Assembly (NCBI GenBank): GCA_031424975.1
Contig: JANPIL010000052.1
Location: 1 to 14,287, forward strand
Source: Xanthocytophaga sp031424975
GTDB taxonomy: Bacteria > Bacteroidota > Bacteroidia > Cytophagales > 172606-1
Reading direction: 5' to 3'
DNA: 14,287 bases
In this document: one piece after another, positions 14,075 to 14,287 of the stretch
Position numbering within the stretch: the stretch's first letter is position 1
How the letters are laid out: the number at the start of each line of letters is the position of its first letter
Notes under the pieces: generated by a model
The model's database searches: none
Told to the model about the DNA's origin: nothing
The model's input: only the letters and a program-made list of their open reading frames with translations
Program-made: the position numbers and the translations under genes

Positions 14075-14287
14075 TTACTGTTGAATAACTTCCTGAATCA
14101 GGGGCACATGTGCAGTATGTACCTGAATCCGTTGCGCGGCAAACCACGAAAAAACGGCGCCACCCAAAATCAAGCCGGCAATGAGTGCCGTGACAACCGC
14201 ACCCTGCGCCGTCAGTAGGCTAAGGCCCAGCAGCATAAGTGCCGTGAAGGCCAGCGCACCCGCAATCACCTGGAGGCCAAACCGGTT
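14075..14287 (-). CDS. C-terminal fragment of a polytopic membrane protein
   Basis: The minus-strand frame is open from the right edge of the window to TAA at 14075-14077, giving the last 70 residues of a protein whose start is outside. The fragment has two strongly hydrophobic stretches (VIAGALAFTALMLLGLSLL and AVVTALIAGLILGGAVFSWFAA), separated by a short turn (TAQG), and ends in a soluble tail (QRIQVHTAHVPLIQEVIQQ). It is an integral inner-membrane protein, possibly a transporter serving the downstream glycan cluster, but no family-specific motif is visible. It lies 178 bases upstream of the oxidoreductase gene on the same strand. Confidence 0.6.
   Translation of the reverse strand, partial: NRFGLQVIAGALAFTALMLLGLSLLTAQGAVVTALIAGLILGGAVFSWFAAQRIQVHTAHVPLIQEVIQQ

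Noticed and set aside
1..14287. CRISPR arrays, tRNA or rRNA genes, transposases
   Set aside because: I saw no spaced direct-repeat array, no RNA-gene-like sequence and no transposase or integrase motif on either strand.

Overview
The window reads as chromosomal DNA of a Bacteroidota bacterium, most likely of the Cytophagales type (Spirosoma/Larkinella/Dyadobacter-like). The evidence is a FecR-type anti-sigma tail followed by a SusC/SusD outer-membrane pair, starts without a clear Shine-Dalgarno, lipoproteins with LMSAC/LSGC-type lipoboxes, and a CTTG-N20-TAGTTTTG promoter close to the Bacteroidota TTTG-N19-TAnnTTTG consensus. The genus is inference; no rRNA or marker gene is present.

Layout. 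(1) Bases 1-5656, + strand: 3' end of a FecR gene, a 314-nt gap with two hairpins, an STN-domain SusC/TonB-dependent receptor (552-4055), a 93-nt gap with an 8-bp hairpin, a SusD lipoprotein (4149-5612) and a perfect 18-bp stem-loop 3 nt past its stop. FecR beside an STN-bearing SusC is the arrangement of receptors that signal glycan capture through an ECF sigma factor, which would lie left of the window. (2) Bases 5657-8032, + strand, visibly more A+T rich up to about 7.5 kb: a small lipoprotein of unknown function, a strong hairpin terminator, a parD-parE toxin-antitoxin pair, a 3' relic of a higB toxin fused directly behind parE, and an intact higA antitoxin. This looks like an accessory segment between two glycan loci. 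(3) Bases 8273-14287, - strand: a partial two-helix membrane protein, then an FAD-dependent oxidoreductase (PF12831-like), a divergent GH9-like protein with a signal peptide, and a five-bladed-propeller (GH43-like) lipoprotein 10 nt behind it. The last two are clearly co-transcribed; the oxidoreductase is probably part of the same unit, across a 238-nt gap.

How the parts may work together: the SusCD pair imports an oligosaccharide, and the convergent cluster supplies two envelope-located glycosidase-like proteins and one apparently cytoplasmic flavoprotein. Whether both act on one glycan cannot be told from sequence. The most noteworthy observations are a G10 tract inside susD that could switch the protein off by slippage, a 27-bp near-identical hairpin sequence on both sides of susCD, the parDE/higB-relic/higA chimera, a perfect 15-bp in-frame duplication in parE, and the oxidoreductase/GH9-like/propeller operon, whose GH9-like member has lost much of the usual GH9 signature.
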